Source: Romboutsia weinsteinii (GTDB lineage Bacteria; Bacillota; Clostridia; Peptostreptococcales; Peptostreptococcaceae). Taken from it: a stretch of DNA of 41,245 nucleotides. The DNA lies in NCBI RefSeq assembly GCF_002250835.2, contig NZ_NOJY02000027.1:1-41245 (forward strand). Direction: 5' to 3'. Below are positions 25,884 to 34,800 of this stretch, in pieces. Under the pieces are notes generated by a model that made no database searches, had not been told where the DNA came from, and saw only the letters and a program-made list of their open reading frames with translations. A program made the position numbers and the translations under genes. How positions within the stretch are numbered: the first letter of the stretch is position 1; each line of letters opens with the position of its first letter.

Positions 25884-26064
25884 AACCTATTAGCCTAAAG
25901 TAGAGGCGCCGTAATTAATAGTAAATAGTTGGAGCTGGCAAGCATAGATTACTATAGAAAGGAGTTATGGCCGAAGATTTTATCTTTGCAAAAGTATTAT
26001 CTGGGATTACACATAATATGTGTAATACTGTCACTTATTTTTAAGTGGTGTGCTACAGGGTTTA
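25884..26064 (+). ncRNA. Lysine riboswitch (L-box)
   Basis: The conserved core elements are present in order: AGAGGCGCC (25902-25910), a GGAGCTGGCAAGC stretch, GAAAGGAGTTATGGCCGAAG (25957-25976), CTGGGATTACACATAATATG, CTGTCACTTATT and the closing GCTACAGGG (26052-26060). The 5' and 3' ends (AACCTATTAG and GCTACAGGGTTT) can pair as P1. It lies ahead of asd-dapA-dapB-dapH. Bound lysine should favour the terminator that follows. Confidence 0.93.
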
Positions 26065-26086
26065 CTTTAATGTATGATGACTAATG

Positions 26087-26116
26087 CGTGCAGAGTATAC
26101 CTTTGTACGTTTTTTT
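26087..26116 (+). terminator. Riboswitch-controlled terminator before asd
   Basis: CGTGCAGAG (26087-26095) pairs with CTTTGTACG (26101-26109), nine pairs with two G-U, followed by seven T (26110-26116). It lies 45 bases before asd and is the expression platform of the lysine riboswitch. Confidence 0.85.
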
Positions 26117-26162
26117 GTGTACTAACTTGTAGTTTATATTTTATTAATTGGGGTGATATAAT

Positions 26163-27161
26163 ATGAAGAAAGTAAACGTGGCAATAGTTGGTGCTACTGG
26201 TATGGTAGGAAGAACGTTCCTAAAGGTTTTAGAAGAAAGGAATTTTCCAATAGAAAATTTATATCTATTTTCTTCTGCTAAGTCAGCTGGTTCCAGTGTT
26301 ACTTTTAACGGGAAAGAATATATAGTTGAAGAATTAAATGAAAGCTCATTTGATAGAGATATACAAATTGCTTTATTTTCAGCAGGTGGTGAAATAAGCA
26401 AAACATATGCTCCTATAGCAGCATCTAAAAATGTTATCGTAGTAGATAACTCAAGCTATTGGAGAATGAATCCAGAGATTCCTCTAGTTGTTCCAGAGGT
26501 TAATCCTGAAGCAGTAAAAAATCATAGGGGGATAATAGCAAATCCAAACTGTTCTACAATTCAAGCTGTGGTTCCACTTAAAGTACTTCACGATAATTAC
26601 AAAATGAAAAGAATTGTATATTCTACTTATCAGGCTGTATCAGGTTCTGGTGTTAAAGGTGTCGATGATTTAGAAAAAGGTGTTCAAGGTGAACCTAATA
26701 AATTCTACCCTCATCCGATAGCCTATAATTGCCTACCTCATATTGACGATTTTACTGATAATGGATATACAAAAGAAGAATTAAAAATGATAAATGAAAC
26801 AATGAAAATATTTGAAGATTATAATTTAAAAATTACTGCAACAACTGTTAGAGTTCCTGTTAGAAACGGACACAGTGAATCTATAAATGTTGAATTTGAA
26901 AATCCATTTGAACTAGAAGAACTTGTACATCATATGAAATCTGCACCTGGTGTAGTTGTAATTGATGATGTAAGTAATTTAAAATACCCTACTGCTGTAG
27001 AGTGTAATGACAATGATGAAGTCTTTGTAGGAAGAATTAGAAGAGATTTTAGCGTTGATAATGGAGTTAATTTATGGGTTGTTGCTGATAATATTCGAAA
27101 AGGGGCTGCTACTAATACTGTCCAAATAGCAGAGTTATTATTATCTTATAATCTCGTATAA
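26163..27161 (+). CDS. asd: Aspartate-semialdehyde dehydrogenase
   Basis: Reduces aspartyl phosphate to aspartate semialdehyde with NADPH, the branch point to lysine, threonine and methionine. Seen: VAIVGATGMVGRTFL for dinucleotide binding, SAGGEISKTYAP near residue 75, the catalytic Cys130 in ANPNCSTIQ, the substrate Glu/His region LEKGVQGE, and VRVPVRNGHSESINV with the acid-base His. Length of 332 is normal. GGGGTGA precedes the ATG. First gene of the riboswitch-controlled lysine operon. Confidence 0.97.
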   Translation: MKKVNVAIVGATGMVGRTFLKVLEERNFPIENLYLFSSAKSAGSSVTFNGKEYIVEELNESSFDRDIQIALFSAGGEISKTYAPIAASKNVIVVDNSSYWRMNPEIPLVVPEVNPEAVKNHRGIIANPNCSTIQAVVPLKVLHDNYKMKRIVYSTYQAVSGSGVKGVDDLEKGVQGEPNKFYPHPIAYNCLPHIDDFTDNGYTKEELKMINETMKIFEDYNLKITATTVRVPVRNGHSESINVEFENPFELEELVHHMKSAPGVVVIDDVSNLKYPTAVECNDNDEVFVGRIRRDFSVDNGVNLWVVADNIRKGAATNTVQIAELLLSYNLV

Positions 27162-27182
27162 ATTTAATAAATTATAGAAACT

Positions 27183-27229
27183 CCATATAAATACCAGCAT
27201 AAAATATCAATATACTGGCATTTATATGG
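27183..27229 (+). other. Hairpin in the asd-dapA gap
   Basis: CCATATAAATACCAG (27183-27197) and CTGGCATTTATATGG (27215-27229) pair over 15 positions with one mismatch around a 17-base loop. No U-tract follows; the dapA ribosome site comes about 15 bases later. It may be a processing or stability element of the operon mRNA. Confidence 0.6.
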
Positions 27230-27255
27230 AATATTATAAAAAGGGGGATTTCTAT

Positions 27256-28134
27256 ATGTTATTTAAAGGTTCTGGAGTTGCATTAGTTACACCTTTCAAT
27301 GAAAATGGTGTTGATTTTGAGACATTAGGTAAGTTAGTTGAATATCATCTTGATAATTGCACTGATGCAATAATCGCTTGTGGTACTACTGGGGAAGCTA
27401 CTACTATGAATGATGAGGAAAAACTTGCAGTTATTAAATACGTTGTAGATAAAGTAAATAAAAGAATTCCAGTTATAGCTGGTACTGGATCTAATGATAC
27501 TAGTCACTCTATTTATTTAAGTCAACAAGCTGAAAACCTTGGAGCTGATGGTCTTTTAATTATTACTCCTTATTACAATAAAGCTAATCAAAAGGGACTT
27601 AGACTTCACTTTGAAGCTATAGCTAATAGTGTTAATGTACCAATTATTATGTACAATGTTCCAGGAAGAACTTGTGTCAATTTAAAGCCTAGTATGGTTG
27701 CTGAACTTGCTAAAATAGATAATATAGTTGCGGTTAAAGAAGCTAGTGGTGATTTAGCTCAAGTTGCAGATATTGCAAAACTTGTTCCTGATGATTTTGC
27801 AATCTACTCTGGTAATGATGATTCAATCTTACAATTATTATCGGTAGGTGGTAGTGGAGTTATCTCTGTTCTTGCTAATATTTGTCCTAAAGAGACACAC
27901 GATTTAGTTCATAAGTTTTTAAATGGAGATATTGAAGGTTCTAGAAAATTGCAACTTGATATGATGCCTTTAATTCATGCTTTATTTATAGAAGTAAATC
28001 CTATACCAGTTAAGACTGCTATGAATTTACTAGGATTTAATGTTGGAGGATTTAGACTACCTCTAGCTGAAATGGATGATAAGAATTTAGAAATCTTAAA
28101 ACAAGAATTAATCAATGCTGGACTTAAGATATAG
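27256..28134 (+). CDS. dapA: 4-Hydroxy-tetrahydrodipicolinate synthase
   Basis: Condenses pyruvate and aspartate semialdehyde, the first dedicated lysine step. I start it at the ATG giving MLFKGSGVAL (292 residues), because AAAGGGGG lies nine bases ahead. The in-frame ATG ten codons earlier falls within the hairpin arm. Lys161 in VAVKEASGD is the Schiff-base residue and Tyr133 in MYNVPGRT the proton relay. GTTGEAT near residue 43 binds the pyruvate carboxylate. It is co-transcribed with dapB, ten bases downstream. Confidence 0.97.
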   Translation: MLFKGSGVALVTPFNENGVDFETLGKLVEYHLDNCTDAIIACGTTGEATTMNDEEKLAVIKYVVDKVNKRIPVIAGTGSNDTSHSIYLSQQAENLGADGLLIITPYYNKANQKGLRLHFEAIANSVNVPIIMYNVPGRTCVNLKPSMVAELAKIDNIVAVKEASGDLAQVADIAKLVPDDFAIYSGNDDSILQLLSVGGSGVISVLANICPKETHDLVHKFLNGDIEGSRKLQLDMMPLIHALFIEVNPIPVKTAMNLLGFNVGGFRLPLAEMDDKNLEILKQELINAGLKI

Positions 28135-28143
28135 GGGGAAATT

Positions 28144-28890
28144 ATGCTAAAAGTTATAGTTAACGGTTGTTTCGGTAAAATGGGAAAAGTTCTAACTAGA
28201 TGTATCCAAGAAGACGAAGAATTAGAGTTAGTATGCGGTGTATCTCAACCACCGATTGAAGATGCTAGTTTTAATGTATATAGTAAAATGAGTGAAGTTG
28301 TTGAAAGTTGTGATGTAATAATAGACTTCTCTCATCATACTGCTTTAGATGATGTTTTAGGTTATGCTTTAAAAACTAAAACACCTTTAGTAATAGCTAC
28401 TACTGGCTTTAATAATGAAGAGCTTGCTAAGATACAAGAAGCTTCTAAAAGCATCCCAGTATTCCACTCTTCAAATATGTCTTTAGGCGTAAATGTATTA
28501 TTAAAATTAGTTAAGAAAGCTACTAAGATGTTACAAGGCTTTGATATCGAAGTAATAGAAAAACATCACAACAAAAAAGTCGACGCTCCAAGTGGTACAG
28601 CGATTATGATTGCTAATGCTATAAAAGAAGTAATGCCTACTCTAGAAAATAACTACGGTAGGTATGGTCGTGAAGCTAAAAGAACTGAAAATGAAATAGG
28701 TATCCATGCTATTAGAGGTGGTACTATTGTCGGTGAGCATGATGCTATATTTGCAGGTCATGATGAAATAGTTGAATTGAGACATACTGCCCAGTCAAAA
28801 GATATATTTGCAAAAGGGGCTATTGTTGCTGCAAAATATTTAGCTAATAAAGATGCTGGCTACTATAATATGGATGATATATTAAACTAA
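28144..28890 (+). CDS. dapB: 4-Hydroxy-tetrahydrodipicolinate reductase
   Basis: NAD(P)H-dependent reductase giving tetrahydrodipicolinate. Seen: [12 protein letters not shown] at the N terminus (cofactor-binding GxxGxxG type), ATTGFNNEE near residue 82, the [14 protein letters not shown] segment, and [15 protein letters not shown] near residue 140 with the catalytic His and Lys. Length of 248 is normal. A GGGGG ribosome site lies at the dapA stop. Confidence 0.97.
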   Translation: MLKVIVNGCFGKMGKVLTRCIQEDEELELVCGVSQPPIEDASFNVYSKMSEVVESCDVIIDFSHHTALDDVLGYALKTKTPLVIATTGFNNEELAKIQEASKSIPVFHSSNMSLGVNVLLKLVKKATKMLQGFDIEVIEKHHNKKVDAPSGTAIMIANAIKEVMPTLENNYGRYGREAKRTENEIGIHAIRGGTIVGEHDAIFAGHDEIVELRHTAQSKDIFAKGAIVAAKYLANKDAGYYNMDDILN

Positions 28891-28906
28891 TCGGGGAGGT
28901 TCACAA

Positions 28907-29623
28907 ATGATAAATTTAAATGATGCTTATTCAATCGCAAAATATATAAAGGACTCTAAAAAAAAGACACCTGTTAAGGTCTATGTCAACGGTTCTTTGT
29001 TAAATATTAAAAGAAATGAAAAGTTCAAGGTGTTTGGTAGTGCTGGCTCTTATACATTAATCGGTGATTATGAAGAAATATCTAAAGAGCTGGAATCTAA
29101 AAAGTCACATATCGAAGATATACATGTTGAATATGATAGAAGAAATTCAGCTATACCTCTTCATAACTTTTTAAGTGACCATGCAAGAATAGAACCAGGT
29201 GCCATAATAAGAGATATGGTTAGTATCGGCAAAAATGCTGTGGTTATGATGGGCGCTGTTATTAATATTGGTGCTGTTGTAGGTGAAGGATCTATGGTAG
29301 ATATGAATGCCGTTATAGGAGCTAGAGGCACTTTAGGTAAAAATGTTCACCTTGGTGCTGGTGCTGTTGTAGCTGGTGTTTTAGAACCACCATCTGCTTC
29401 GCCTGTAGTAATAGAAGATGATGTTTTAATTGGTGCTAACGCAGTTATTCTTGAAGGCATTAGAGTTGGAAAAGGCGCTGTTGTAGCTGCTGGTGCAATT
29501 GTTACACATGATGTTATTCCTAATGCGGTTGTTGCTGGATCTCCTGCTAGATTAATTAAAATGAAAGACGGAAAAACTTGTGAAAAGACTAAATTTATGG
29601 AAGATTTAAGAGCTATTGATTAA
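28907..29623 (+). CDS. dapH: Tetrahydrodipicolinate N-acetyltransferase
   Basis: Acetyl-CoA-dependent enzyme of the acetylase branch of diaminopimelate synthesis. Of 238 residues, the first 80 form the N-terminal domain. The rest is a left-handed beta-helix of hexapeptide repeats ([57 protein letters not shown]), ending AGSPARLIK. The [13 protein letters not shown] loop is typical of DapH rather than succinylase DapD. The route then needs an aminotransferase and an N-acetyl-diaminopimelate deacetylase. The M20 gene at 24310-25428 is a candidate for the latter. A strong terminator follows. Confidence 0.95.
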   Translation: MINLNDAYSIAKYIKDSKKKTPVKVYVNGSLLNIKRNEKFKVFGSAGSYTLIGDYEEISKELESKKSHIEDIHVEYDRRNSAIPLHNFLSDHARIEPGAIIRDMVSIGKNAVVMMGAVINIGAVVGEGSMVDMNAVIGARGTLGKNVHLGAGAVVAGVLEPPSASPVVIEDDVLIGANAVILEGIRVGKGAVVAAGAIVTHDVIPNAVVAGSPARLIKMKDGKTCEKTKFMEDLRAID

Positions 29624-29637
29624 TTTTTAAAATAATT

Positions 29638-29684
29638 AAACGCTATAAGGCTTGAATAATAATTCAGCTTTATAGCGTTTTTAT
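29638..29684. terminator. Terminator between dapH and the DUF4397 gene
   Basis: AAACGCTATAAGGCT (29638-29652) pairs with AGCTTTATAGCGTTT (29666-29680), 15 pairs with one G-U, followed by T-rich sequence on the plus strand. It ends the lysine operon. As the next gene converges on it, the same hairpin may also serve the minus strand, where its U-tract is weaker. Confidence 0.9.
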
Positions 29685-29689
29685 TTATT

Positions 29690-30298
29690 TTAACTTTGCT
29701 CCATAAAAGTTGCTCCATCTAAGGATTGTATAATTTGAACATTAGGTATATTACCTACAGCATAAAATGTATATACTCTATTTGGATTTATTGTAACTTG
29801 ATTACTTCTTATTAACCTATTTCCTTGAGATGTTTCTATATCTACATCATAAACCTTTGGTGCTACTTCTTTATAATCAGTAACATCTCTAAACTCAACA
29901 TTTCTAAATAACATCTGTCCATCTGCTATTACATTTATCTCTGGCGAACTTGGAGCTAGATGTACTGCCCTTACCTTTGAGTTATTTCCTGTTGCATCAT
30001 CCATGTCTTCTTCTATTTTAAGTAATTCTATATCATTTAAATTTCCATTTACTGCAATTGTAACTAAAGTACCAGCATCTAATTCGATGTCGTGCATTAC
30101 TAATGGATTTTCAACTGTATCAGCTAGATAAACTGCTATTTCATATGTCCCCTCTGGTATATATATATATGGACTAAATTCTGTAAAGTTTAAGTTTCTA
30201 AAAAAAGGTGATCCATCTACATATACATCAACTGCATCTCCCTCTGGAACAGCATGAAACATTCTAACTAAAGAATATTGATCATTAAACTTTCTCAT
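29690..30298 (-). CDS. DUF4397-domain protein
   Basis: 202 residues from the ATG giving MRKFNDQYSLVRMFHAVPEG, which has GAGGGGGGAG ahead; the longer frame has no ribosome site. Two tandem repeats are visible. One spans about residues 8-95 (VRMFHAVPEGDAVDVYVDG...FFRNLNF). The second spans about 110-195 (VRAVHLAPSSPEINVIADG...LFRNVEF). Each is an Ig-like beta domain of the DUF4397 type. There is no signal peptide or membrane segment. The molecular function is not known. It converges on the lysine operon. Confidence 0.85.
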   Translation of the reverse strand: MRKFNDQYSLVRMFHAVPEGDAVDVYVDGSPFFRNLNFTEFSPYIYIPEGTYEIAVYLADTVENPLVMHDIELDAGTLVTIAVNGNLNDIELLKIEEDMDDATGNNSKVRAVHLAPSSPEINVIADGQMLFRNVEFRDVTDYKEVAPKVYDVDIETSQGNRLIRSNQVTINPNRVYTFYAVGNIPNVQIIQSLDGATFMEQS

Positions 30299-30368
30299 AA
30301 AATTACTCCCCCTCAATTTTTTGCCTTCTACTACCATAGTATTGCTGGTGGTATTGTTTTGATACTGA

Positions 30369-30773
30369 TTATATATTAGAATCTCTTATTTCTATTTCTG
30401 TTCCTTCTGGAGCTTTAATTTTCATTAATTTTCCACCTTCTACATCATATATAACTTTGCCATTTTTTATTTTAAAACTATTGTATCCTAGCGAAGTGAT
30501 TCTTTCATACTCTTCTTCTATATCATCCACTAAAAAACACATATGAACAATACCTTCATTAAGATTACTCCATTTGTTAAGTGTATCCCCACTTTTGGCT
30601 GTTTGAAGTTCTATCATAAAACCATTTAATTTTAACCAAGTGTTATATTCCCTACTATGGAAGTTTGGTGTCTCACTTACTAGTTCAAATCCTAGTATAT
30701 TTTTATAGAAATCTAATGATTCTTTATACTTCTCTGTTTGTATACATACATGGTGCATCATTTTTATGCTCAT
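30369..30773 (-). CDS. VOC-superfamily protein (glyoxalase/epimerase-like)
   Basis: 134 residues from the ATG giving MSIKMMHHVCIQTE, with AAGGAG nine bases ahead. The single domain has two beta-alpha-beta-beta-beta halves. Likely metal ligands are His8 in MHHVCIQ, Glu in FMIELQ, His in VHMCFLVDD and Glu in GTEIEIRD, the usual H-E-H-E set of lactoylglutathione lyase and methylmalonyl-CoA epimerase. Which reaction it performs cannot be told. It follows hpt after a terminator. Confidence 0.85.
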   Translation of the reverse strand: MSIKMMHHVCIQTEKYKESLDFYKNILGFELVSETPNFHSREYNTWLKLNGFMIELQTAKSGDTLNKWSNLNEGIVHMCFLVDDIEEEYERITSLGYNSFKIKNGKVIYDVEGGKLMKIKAPEGTEIEIRDSNI

Positions 30774-30839
30774 ATTTATTCTCCTTAATTTATGTGATTT
30801 TATTTGAATATACAGTACTAAATATAATCTTGTTAATAC

Positions 30840-30864
30840 AAAAAGTTGCCTCATATGAGGCAAC
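30840..30864 (-). terminator. Terminator after hpt
   Basis: GTTGCCTCAT and ATGAGGCAAC form a 20-base perfect palindrome (30845-30864). On the minus strand it is followed by U residues (A-run 30840-30844). It begins eight bases after the hpt stop. Confidence 0.9.
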
Positions 30865-30871
30865 TCTATTA

Positions 30872-31411
30872 TTATCTATCTTCGTTTGTAACATTGAATA
30901 CGTATGGTATATTTCTATAGTAATCTCCAAAGTTTAATCCGTAGCCAACTACGAATTTATCTTCTATACTAAATCCACAGTAATCTGGTACTAACTCAAC
31001 TTTTCTTCTACTTGGCTTATCAAGTAATACACAAGATTTTATGCTAGCTGGGTTCTTAGCTTTTAAGTGAGCCATTACGTGACTCATAGTAAGAGCAGTA
31101 TCTGTTATATCATCTACTACTAATACATCGTAACCTTCTAAGCTTGCACTTACGTCAGCTACTACATTTATTTTTCCGCTACTTTCTTCTCCGTGACCAT
31201 AACTTGATGTAGTCATAAATTCGATCTTAACTGGTACAGTTATGTTTCTCACTAAATCAGCACAGAATATGAAACTTCCCTTTAATAAAGATATTACCAT
31301 AAGGTTTTTACCTTCGTAATCTTTAGATATTTGAGCTCCTAATTCTTTAAGCTTTGCAGATATTTGTTCTTCAGAACATAGTACTTCCCACTTTTTAGTT
31401 TCTATATTCAT
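30872..31411 (-). CDS. hpt: Hypoxanthine phosphoribosyltransferase
   Basis: Purine salvage enzyme forming IMP or GMP from hypoxanthine or guanine and PRPP. Length of 179 is typical. Seen: LLKGSFIFCADLVR near residue 43, MTTSSYGHG for the flexible loop, the PRPP motif VLVVDDITDTALTM near 100, and YCGFSIEDKFVVGYGLNF near 150. GTGGAGG lies before the ATG. It follows cdsB by about 80 bases with only a weak 5-bp hairpin between, so read-through is possible. Confidence 0.97.
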   Translation of the reverse strand: MNIETKKWEVLCSEEQISAKLKELGAQISKDYEGKNLMVISLLKGSFIFCADLVRNITVPVKIEFMTTSSYGHGEESSGKINVVADVSASLEGYDVLVVDDITDTALTMSHVMAHLKAKNPASIKSCVLLDKPSRRKVELVPDYCGFSIEDKFVVGYGLNFGDYYRNIPYVFNVTNEDR

Positions 31412-31491
31412 AATCTAACCTCCACTATAATGATGATACCATTCATTTTATAGGAGATTGACTCCTTTTGCAAGATTATTGAGTTAATTTA

Positions 31492-32799
31492 TTACTTAAC
31501 CTTGTTCATATCATCCATTACATTTATTATAACCTCATCTGTAACAGACATACCTTTATCACTTACTCTTCCTAAGTTTTGTATACTTTGCTCTACGCTA
31601 GTACCAACTATTCCATTTAATGGTGGAACAAAACAATCTTGGTTAGCTATTATAGCACTTTGAACTGCTGCTGACGCTGCTGATGCTAACTTTAAAGCAC
31701 ATCCTGACTTAGCTCCATCACATATCATACCACTTAAACTTGCTACTATATTCTCCATAGCACCTTCTACTTGTCTTATATCTCCACTCATTAACCAAGA
31801 TATACCAGCTGTAGCTCCTGTTGATGCAGCTACTCCACATCCACAAACAGCAGATAATCTTCCTGTAAAGTTTTTAACGTATGCAGTCACTAAGTGAGAT
31901 ATTGCTAAAGATTTAGCTAATTTTTCATCAGTTTGAGGGAATTTTTTGCTATATGCAACTATAGGAAGTATTGCTGTTATACCATGGTTTCCACTTCCGT
32001 TAGAACTCATAACTGGAAGTTTAACTCCTGCCATTCTAGCATCAGATGCTGCTGCTGTTATCATCATAGCACTGTTTATTATGTCATCTCCTAATAATCC
32101 ATTTTCCATAGATTTCTTCATTCCATAACCAACTCCTACACCAATCTTTTGGTTTAATCCGTAGTTAGCCATTTCTTCATTCATAGATATTCCCTCTAAT
32201 AAGAATTCTATTTCTTTAAAATCTAAGTTTTCTATATTCTCTACTAATTCTTTTATAGTTATAGTATCTAGTATATTTTCTTTTTCTTCAGTAGTAGTTA
32301 TTGCAACTTCTTCTTTCACTTCTTCATTTAATAATATTTCTCCATTAGACTCTAAGTAAACAAAGTTATCATGCTTAGTTCTTATAACAACCTTCGAAGT
32401 TTTAGTTGCACCTTGTAAAGTTACTTCTATATATACCTTTTCTTTTGTTTCAGCTGGTGATATTGATATTTGATTTGTATCTATATATTGTTCTGCTGCC
32501 TTTACTTCTTCTTCTGTTAATGTTTCTAACACTCTTAATCCATTTTCAGAGTGTCCTCCTATAAATCCAAGTGCTACTGATATTTTAAGACCTAATCTAT
32601 CAGTTCCTGGTATTCCTACACACATCCCATTTTTATATACATTAGGACTAACTAATACGTTATGCTTAACTATATCTTCTCCTAATAATTCTTTTGCCTT
32701 TGCACAAGCTAAAGCCACCGCTACTGGCTCTGTACATCCTAATGCTGGCTTAACTTCCGCTACTAATATATCAACTAATTGCTTTCTTACATCTCTCAT
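31492..32799 (-). CDS. cdsB: L-cysteine desulfidase
   Basis: Iron-sulfur enzyme of the UPF0597/serine-dehydratase alpha family that splits cysteine into pyruvate, ammonia and sulfide. 435 residues. Conserved cysteines stand in ALGCTEPVAVALA near residue 22, CGCGVAASTGATAG near 290 and CDGAKSGCALKL near 330; they fit a [4Fe-4S] site. SSNGSGNHGITA is the substrate loop. The name follows the neighbouring sigma-54 activator and the cysteine-responsive pair known in C. difficile (cdsB-cdsR). A sigma-54 promoter lies 40 bases before the start. Confidence 0.9.
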   Translation of the reverse strand: MRDVRKQLVDILVAEVKPALGCTEPVAVALACAKAKELLGEDIVKHNVLVSPNVYKNGMCVGIPGTDRLGLKISVALGFIGGHSENGLRVLETLTEEEVKAAEQYIDTNQISISPAETKEKVYIEVTLQGATKTSKVVIRTKHDNFVYLESNGEILLNEEVKEEVAITTTEEKENILDTITIKELVENIENLDFKEIEFLLEGISMNEEMANYGLNQKIGVGVGYGMKKSMENGLLGDDIINSAMMITAAASDARMAGVKLPVMSSNGSGNHGITAILPIVAYSKKFPQTDEKLAKSLAISHLVTAYVKNFTGRLSAVCGCGVAASTGATAGISWLMSGDIRQVEGAMENIVASLSGMICDGAKSGCALKLASAASAAVQSAIIANQDCFVPPLNGIVGTSVEQSIQNLGRVSDKGMSVTDEVIINVMDDMNKVK

Positions 32800-32838
32800 A
32801 ATAAAAAACCTCCGTGTTTATATTTATACATTTTATAA

Positions 32839-32855
32839 TAGCAATTATCATGCCA
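32839..32855 (-). promoter_or_regulatory. Sigma-54 promoter of cdsB
   Basis: The minus strand reads TGGCAT-GATAA-TTGCTA, one base from the -24/-12 consensus, with GG and GC ten bases apart. It lies about 40 bases before cdsB, the normal distance. Confidence 0.85.
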
Positions 32856-32911
32856 TTTTTTATTTTTCATCAATATTTTTTTGGTTTTTTATAAATTCCT
32901 GCATATAACCC

Positions 32912-32926
32912 TATTATCGTATAATA
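32912..32926. promoter_or_regulatory. Possible CdsR binding palindrome
   Basis: TATTAT-CGT-ATAATA is a perfect 6-bp inverted repeat about 60 bases upstream of the -24 element of cdsB. It is the best palindrome in the gap, but the region is AT-rich and it may be chance. Confidence 0.3.
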
Positions 32927-32994
32927 TACATTCAGTTTTCTCTATATGTAAATATTAGTATTTTAATATAAAATCAGATTTGTATCATATTCGT

Positions 32995-33041
32995 AAAAAA
33001 ATAGTCTCAAAATGATATTCCTGTATCATTTTGAGACTATT
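32995..33041 (-). terminator. Terminator of cdsR
   Basis: AATAGTCTCAAAATGATA (33000-33017) and TATCATTTTGAGACTATT (33024-33041) form an 18-bp perfect stem with a 6-base loop, followed on the minus strand by six U. The cdsR stop codon (33026-33028) lies inside the stem. Confidence 0.92.
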
Positions 33042-34795
33042 TTATACTTATCTATTTTTCTGTATAGAGTTGCTCTAGATATACCTAAGGCCTCAGCTAC
33101 TAGTTCTTTATCTTTTTTGTAGTCCTTATATTTATCCAGCGCTTTTATTATCTCTTGCTTTTCTAAATCGTCTAGTTTATTAATTGAAGTTCCACTTATT
33201 TCTACCTCTTCTATCGATATATTAAGTAGCTTTCTAGGTATAACATCTATAGTTATTAGAGATGAACTACACATATTTATACTATACTCAATTACATTCT
33301 GAAGCTCTCTTATATTACCTGGCCAAGAGTATTTAGTCATAACATCTAATGCTCTATTATCTATCCCTATAACGTCTTTATTTAGCTTTCTAGAATACTC
33401 CTTAATCATATAATCTACTAATAAAGATATATCACCTGTTCGCTCTCTAAGAGATGGCAAACTTATTGGAATTACATTTAGACGATAATATAAATCCTCT
33501 CTGAACGTACCTTTTTCTACCAGCTTTTCTAGATTCTTATTAGTAGCTGTAACTATCCTAACATCAATAGGTAAGTTTAATTTTCCACCTATTTTATCTA
33601 GCTCTTTCTCTTGTAGCACCCTAAGTAGTTTTGCTTGTAGGTGTAAACTCATATCCCCTATTTCATCTAAGAAAATAGTTCCCTTATTAGCAAGTTCAAA
33701 CTTACCTAGCTTACCACCTTTTTTTGCTCCTGTAAACGCACCCTCTTCGTACCCAAATAGCTCACTCTCTAGTAAATTATCTGGTATAGCCGCACAGTTT
33801 ACTGCTATAAAAGGCTGTTCAGATCTATCACTATGATTATGTATAGATCTTGCAAATAATTCCTTACCTGTACCACTTTCTCCTGTTATAAGTACAGTTG
33901 AGGTTGATTTAGATGCCATTAAAGCCTCTTCTTTAGTCTTCATAATAGGTTCGCTATTTCCTATTATATTTTCTAAAGTTACCTTATAGTCTTTAACTAT
34001 CTTATTATAATTTTTTATTGCATCCTTCTTATCAATAAAATCTATAACATATCCCTTAAGCTCGCCTTTTAATATTATTTCATTAATATTATAAATCCCT
34101 CTTAAGCTATGCTCTCCATTATAGTATGAAAAGCTTCTAGATTTATTCTTTTTGAAGTTCATTTCTGAAGGAATATCAATAAAACCTAAAACTTTAGTTA
34201 TATTCTTTTCATATAAATTATCATTTACTTTAAATATCTTCTTAAATTTAGAATTATATCTATCAATTTTTCCATCTATATCTATCGATATAACCGCCTT
34301 ATCCACACTATCTACAAGTGTCTCTAGTTTCTTTTTTTCTAACTCTAACTCATATGTCTTAATTTGCGCTTTTAATTTATTAGAAATTAAGTCCGCCATC
34401 TTACCTAGGAAGTTCACTAGATTTTCTTCATTCTTTTTGATACTCTTTGCTTGCTCTTTATCAAAGGCTATAAGCCCTATAACACCGTATGAGTTGCCAT
34501 CATATACTATTGGGCAGCATACCTCTGCAAACTCAGTACAATGATCTTTATTATAGCATTCCTTACAAACTATATCGCTACTTGGATCATCAATAATTAT
34601 AGTAGATTGTTCCAGTAATGACTTCTTAAAAGCTGAGTATCCATTGACTTTTCTTCCTATCTTACCAAAGTAGGTTCCAGTGCCTGCAACTCTCATTAAA
34701 TCTTTATCTACTATAGTTACCTCTATTCCAAGTACAGCCATTATAGCCTCTGCTATATTTTGTATATCTTCTTGTATGTATTTTAGACTACTCAT
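33026..34795 (-). CDS. cdsR: Sigma-54-dependent activator of cysteine desulfidase
   Basis: Enhancer-binding protein of 589 residues. An N-terminal sensor has GTGTYFGK near residue 38 and a Cys motif at 77, 80 and 86 (C-x2-C-x5-C) followed by CC near 95. A PAS-like part follows at about 160-260. The AAA+ domain has Walker A GESGTGKE, the full GAFTGA loop and Walker [12 protein letters not shown] Fis-type helix-turn-helix ends the protein ([20 protein letters not shown]). Start MSSLKYIQ is chosen for its spacing to AGGGA. The ATG nine bases earlier overlaps the stop of the small gene upstream (ATGA) and could be used by coupling. The cdsB sigma-54 promoter next door identifies its target. Confidence 0.9.
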   Translation of the reverse strand: MSSLKYIQEDIQNIAEAIMAVLGIEVTIVDKDLMRVAGTGTYFGKIGRKVNGYSAFKKSLLEQSTIIIDDPSSDIVCKECYNKDHCTEFAEVCCPIVYDGNSYGVIGLIAFDKEQAKSIKKNEENLVNFLGKMADLISNKLKAQIKTYELELEKKKLETLVDSVDKAVISIDIDGKIDRYNSKFKKIFKVNDNLYEKNITKVLGFIDIPSEMNFKKNKSRSFSYYNGEHSLRGIYNINEIILKGELKGYVIDFIDKKDAIKNYNKIVKDYKVTLENIIGNSEPIMKTKEEALMASKSTSTVLITGESGTGKELFARSIHNHSDRSEQPFIAVNCAAIPDNLLESELFGYEEGAFTGAKKGGKLGKFELANKGTIFLDEIGDMSLHLQAKLLRVLQEKELDKIGGKLNLPIDVRIVTATNKNLEKLVEKGTFREDLYYRLNVIPISLPSLRERTGDISLLVDYMIKEYSRKLNKDVIGIDNRALDVMTKYSWPGNIRELQNVIEYSINMCSSSLITIDVIPRKLLNISIEEVEISGTSINKLDDLEKQEIIKALDKYKDYKKDKELVAEALGISRATLYRKIDKYKIVSK

Positions 34796-34800
34796 AGTTA

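Noticed and set aside
30665..30937. 90-residue hydrophobic plus-strand frame across the hpt terminator
   Set aside because: It overlaps two real genes and a terminator in antisense and has no ribosome site; hydrophobicity comes from AT-rich DNA.
31452..31466. AGGAG/CTCCT hairpin between cdsB and hpt as a terminator
   Set aside because: Only a 5-bp stem with an A-rich, not U-rich, tail on the minus strand; too weak to call.
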